Notes under the pieces: model-generated
What the model was told of the DNA's origin: nothing
Seen by the model: the letters and a program-made list of their open reading frames with translations, nothing else
The model's database searches: none
Made by a program: the position numbers and the translations under genes
Origin: Dermanyssus gallinae
Taxonomy: Eukaryota; Arthropoda; Arachnida; Mesostigmata; Dermanyssidae
Length of the DNA: 64,000 nt
NCBI GenBank assembly: GCA_003439945.1
Contig: QVRM01005202.1
Span: 698,001 to 762,000 of the forward strand
Reading direction: 5' to 3'
Part shown: one piece after another, positions 61,138-64,000 of the stretch
Layout of the letters: each line of letters opens with the position of its first letter
Numbering within the stretch: the first letter of the stretch is position 1

Positions 61138-61169
61138 TGCGTGTGTAGGGCAGCCTCCCTACACACGCA
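61138..61169. repeat. 13-bp perfect inverted repeat, 6-nt loop
   Basis: TGCGTGTGTAGGG at 61138-61150 and its reverse complement at 61157-61169 around CAGCCT. Confidence 0.9.
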
Positions 61170-61566
61170 TTGAAACACTTCAGCGAAACTACTCCCACGT
61201 TCATCAGCAACAACGCACTTTCTGCATGGTGTCAAATATTTGTTAATCAAAGATGGCTAAACGTTAGCTTACTAACGTAGTGAATCAAGCCGTAGTCACT
61301 TAGTCTTATAATAGGAAAGCTGCCTATTGACAGTGACGCTGCGGTGTCGTAAACGGTTTACATTTGAGAAACAACACAACTAAAGAGCCTTATTTTTAGT
61401 GTGGCTATGAAAGTCATTATTGATTAGAATTTATTGACTGATTATACAGAGTACAACGTTATGCAAGCGAAAACGTGTATATATATATATATATGTTATA
61501 TTGACAGTATCCATAAAGTCTAAGTTCAAAAACAAGAATAACTGTATTTTAAAATGGGTTTGAGAT

Positions 61567-61632
61567 AGATTTTGGTCTCGAATCGAAGCTGTGATCTAAG
61601 TGAAGATAAGCGCTTTAGCTCATGCCACCTCA
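61567..61632 (-). mobile_element. probable tRNA-derived SINE head, decayed
   Basis: On the minus strand GGTGGCATGAGCTAAAG resembles an A box. About 50 bp on, AGCTTCGATTCGAGACC resembles a B box with changes. The arrangement fits the tRNA-related head of a SINE. Body, ends and target duplication not found. Confidence 0.35.
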
Positions 61633-61999
61633 AACTAAACGTGTCATTTGTCACACATAGCAGCAGGGTAGATGATTGGTATCCTTGGCTGTCTTCAATC
61701 ACGACCTTGACAGCAGGAATCTAGCAGTTCGACTGAGCCTAACACTCCACTGTTAAACAACATCCTGTGAACATTTGAACTCTTATAAAACATCGATTGA
61801 GCATTAAGCAACAACAGCAATAACAACAACGTCGTCCTATCTGGTAACCGATCCAGACCATCCGACATCGAGAGGCATTATTCGGTTGACGGGAAATTCG
61901 AAACGCTGAGATGGGCAGAGTGTACGTGAGACCGGATGTAAGTATCGATATAGGCTAGTCAAAAAGAATGGTGCTTGTCTCCATACTAGTGCCATAATA

Positions 62000-62095
62000 G
62001 GCAACCATGCGCAGATTGCAGATCTCCCACGGTAGTATCGCGTACTATCCCGTCCGTTCGAGTCCCATCAGAACCGTTGCTAAGCATGTCAATAA
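62000..62095 (+). mobile_element. possible tRNA-derived SINE head
   Basis: CGTTCGAGTCCC at about 62070 is one base from a pol III B-box consensus. GGCAACCATGCGCAGATTGC upstream could be a decayed A-box region. The spacing is plausible but the A box is weak. Confidence 0.25.
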
Positions 62096-62143
62096 GGCCC
62101 ACTATGGCACATAGCGATATAAACCATAAAACCATAACAAATA

Positions 62144-62146
<3 letters not shown>

Positions 62147-62181
<35 letters not shown>

Positions 62182-62241
62182 TGTAAGGTAATGGGAACAT
62201 TTTTAATGTGTCTTTGTTACGGTGTCGCGCCAAAAACGTTC

Positions 62242-62273
<32 letters not shown>

Positions 62274-62275
62274 TT
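62147..62275. repeat. two (TA)n tracts
   Basis: TA runs at 62147-62177 and 62241-62275 with a 60-bp unique spacer. Confidence 0.9.
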
Positions 62276-62919
62276 TCCCTGCTCAGATATCTACCGCTTC
62301 TGCTGGCTGTCAACCATGCATAAACGGATGTTATTTGTTAAGTATAGTTATTATAATTTGTATTGTTGCTACGAATATTAGATGACTACGAATTATGTAC
62401 TTAAATGCAATTGAAGAAAATGAATGAAAGAATTGCACTGTGTTGGCGCACACACTAAATCGAATGCTGTAGCAATGCACAGTTTCACACATATTCACAC
62501 ATTCTTAAATATTGCCCTTTTTTCTTAAAATAATCAATTTTGTGGAAGTGGTTACCAAAGCAGAAAAAGAAAGCGGAGGTAGAGCGGAAGAGCGTTCTGT
62601 TAAAAGTGGCTTTTTAATTCGAATCCTCGTTCTACCAGGAACGCGCTCATCCAGTTTGATGGGTACAGACGAAAGCTTATGTTCAGTAGAACGTGAACAC
62701 GTGTTAACCATGCCAGAAGATGGTGCTTCTTCTTCGAAATGCAAATTTGCTTGTTGTTAGTCCACGGGCAGTTCAGCGAATCGCAGCCGATCACACGGTT
62801 GCAGAAGGGACACGGCCAGGTTATTACACAGTAAAAAGAAAGACTCACGACAGAATGCGCACATTAACGACTTAACAACTATCACAGTCCAACTACGAAA
62901 TTCTAAGAATTCTTTTAAA

Positions 62920-63191
62920 TCAATGAGAAATCATGCATGCGAATTTAACATAGCCATAGCGACTAAGTGCAGGCGGCTTGTTCACAAGAGCTTCAGGTAC
63001 AATTTCTTTAGCATACAAGTCAGACAAGTGCTCTCTGAGACCGCGAACGCCAATGGACTTGCTTGATGACATTTGCCCCTCTCTTCTCCTAAGCACGAAG
63101 CAGTAGGCCGTCTTCGTTTCTTTACTGACGAGAAAGCACTCACCGCAAATGCCAAAGTAAATCGCAGAAGCGACCGATGACTTGCCCACGA
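62920..63191 (-). CDS. candidate terminal exon, unassigned
   Basis: A minus-strand frame of about 89 codons with natural, unbiased composition. It starts at an acceptor look-alike (ACCTAG then ATCGTGGGCAAG) and ends with TGA at 62920-62922. Readable words include SAIYFGICGECFLVSKETKTAY and LREHLSDLYAKEIVPEAL (a shorter quote of each suffices for a search). Residue use resembles a globular protein rather than repeat. I cannot assign a family, and chance frames of this size occur in a window this big. Confidence 0.3.
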
Positions 63192-63344
63192 TCTAGGTAA
63201 TGTCCTTATTGTGGGAAAAGCAAATTCCCGGCCAGTACTTACGTTCTGAGCATGGTGTCCAGTAATGGAGATACTAAGTCATCGTACTTAGCAATATCAC
63301 GCTTTCGCTCATACCAGCCTTCTAAAACATGAGCGGCTATCTGA

Positions 63345-63602
63345 GCATATGAGCATGTTTTGAAGCAAGGACGTCGTATGTGGCCGCCGAACGGCTCCAA
63401 TTTGGGTCCGTTAGTCTACTTTGTATGGGGCGTAATTGAGCAAGAGTCTAATACGTCTCAATATTCTAACGTAGACTCGGTCACTGCCGCTATTAATAAA
63501 GCGTTTAACAATTTAAATAAGGATATTGTGACACGAGCTTGTATGTGGTTTACACTCCGCATTGATAAAGTGACCAGCGTGAGCGGAGGTAATATTGATT
63601 AA
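63345..63602 (+). mobile_element. Tc1/mariner-superfamily transposase C-terminal remnant
   Basis: The frame reads WPPNGSNLGPLVYFVWGVIE, then about 45 residues including INKAFNNLNKDIV and ending SVSGGNID before TAA. It matches the tail of mariner-like transposases, where WPPxSPDLNPxDYxxWG carries the third catalytic Asp. Here that motif reads NLGP, so the D of SPDLNP is replaced by N and the N by G, and the catalytic residue is lost. No first or second catalytic Asp block is seen upstream, so the copy is 5' truncated as well as inactive. There is no true ATG. Confidence 0.8.
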
Positions 63603-63714
63603 AAATGTTTTTTTGTCGAAGAAAGCATAAAAATGAACACAGCCAACAGTCCTACCCTTGGCTGCATCTTTGAGTTTACTTATTTCTTATACTACTATTA
63701 CTTCAAATCGAATC

Positions 63715-63850
63715 TGGTGACTTAGTGGCAAAGCCATGTTCTGGCACTCCGGATGTCATGGGTTTAGATCTAGGGGAGTAAACCTGAGGGAGAAAACCCG
63801 ATGCGTAACTTAACGTCAATGTTACGTAAAACAGAGGGTAGTTCTAATGC
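63715..63850 (+). mobile_element. probable tRNA-derived SINE head
   Basis: TGACTTAGTGG at 63718-63728 is one base from an A-box consensus, and GGTTTAGATCT at 63761-63771 is a decayed B box. The 43-nt offset is what a standard tRNA has. Downstream GAGGGAGAAAACCCGATGCG may be the SINE body. Confidence 0.4.
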
Positions 63851-63864
63851 GTAAGTTTATGCTG

Positions 63865-63867
<3 letters not shown>

Positions 63868-63914
<47 letters not shown>
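63868..63914. repeat. (TA)n microsatellite
   Basis: Pure TA run of about 47 bp close to the window end. Confidence 0.95.
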
Positions 63915-63916
<2 letters not shown>

Positions 63917-64000
63917 CGTGTCTAGTCTGAGGTGGTTGTAGATCTCGTTTAAATAAGTATTTTTTACAACGCAGTGGGGGTTGTATTGTTTTGGAGGGAC

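Noticed and set aside
62600..62848. Minus frame with a VERGFELKSHF word resembling a hAT transposase C terminus
   Set aside because: Only a few residues match and the surrounding dimerisation-domain motifs are absent.

Overview
This is eukaryotic, almost entirely non-genic DNA. No complete gene, rRNA gene or canonical tRNA gene can be supported. The arguments for a eukaryote are the very dense microsatellites, degenerate LINE, SINE and Tc1/mariner remnants, intron-like acceptor sites and a TATA plus initiator core promoter. Arthropod is the best guess: the initiator is of TCAGT type, the mariner-type tail is insect/mite-like, and the SINE tail carries a GCACGTTAAA word that I recall from tick and other invertebrate SINEs. 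A mite or tick is possible, but that is inference.

Layout. About 1-42 kb is a sea of simple repeats: dozens of (TA)n tracts of 20-280 bp, and CAA/CAG or complementary TTG/CTG triplet arrays in both orientations every 2-5 kb. There is also a NheI-site minisatellite at 2.28-3.15 kb, plus GA, CT, CA, GACG and poly-C runs. The triplet arrays create most of the long open frames here (poly-Gln, Asn, Thr, Leu, Val, Cys). I treat these as shadows of the repeats, apart from three frames with mixed composition that could be exon pieces (16.24-16.67, 31.75-32.35 and 33.25-33.65 kb). About 43-64 kb looks different: AT-richer, less triplet repeat and more decayed transposons. It holds three LINE relics (47.1-47.9 minus, 51.2-52.3 minus, 58.0-58.65 plus), a complete-looking SINE with a 16-bp target duplication (49.83-50.01), several tRNA-like SINE heads (61.57, 62.0, 63.7 kb), a mariner-family transposase tail (63.36-63.60) and a TATA-initiator-AATAAA unit (43.3 kb) that could be a solo LTR.

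Structured oddities include a 23-bp perfect hairpin linked to a 110-bp-offset direct repeat (5.1 kb), a 43-bp imperfect hairpin beside a TATA box (55.4 kb), a 203-bp-spaced duplication with TTG-rich tails (25.4-25.75 kb) and a 25-bp minisatellite (59.7-59.93 kb). No set of genes acting together is visible. The window reads as intergenic or long-intron sequence shaped by slippage, retroposition and decay.
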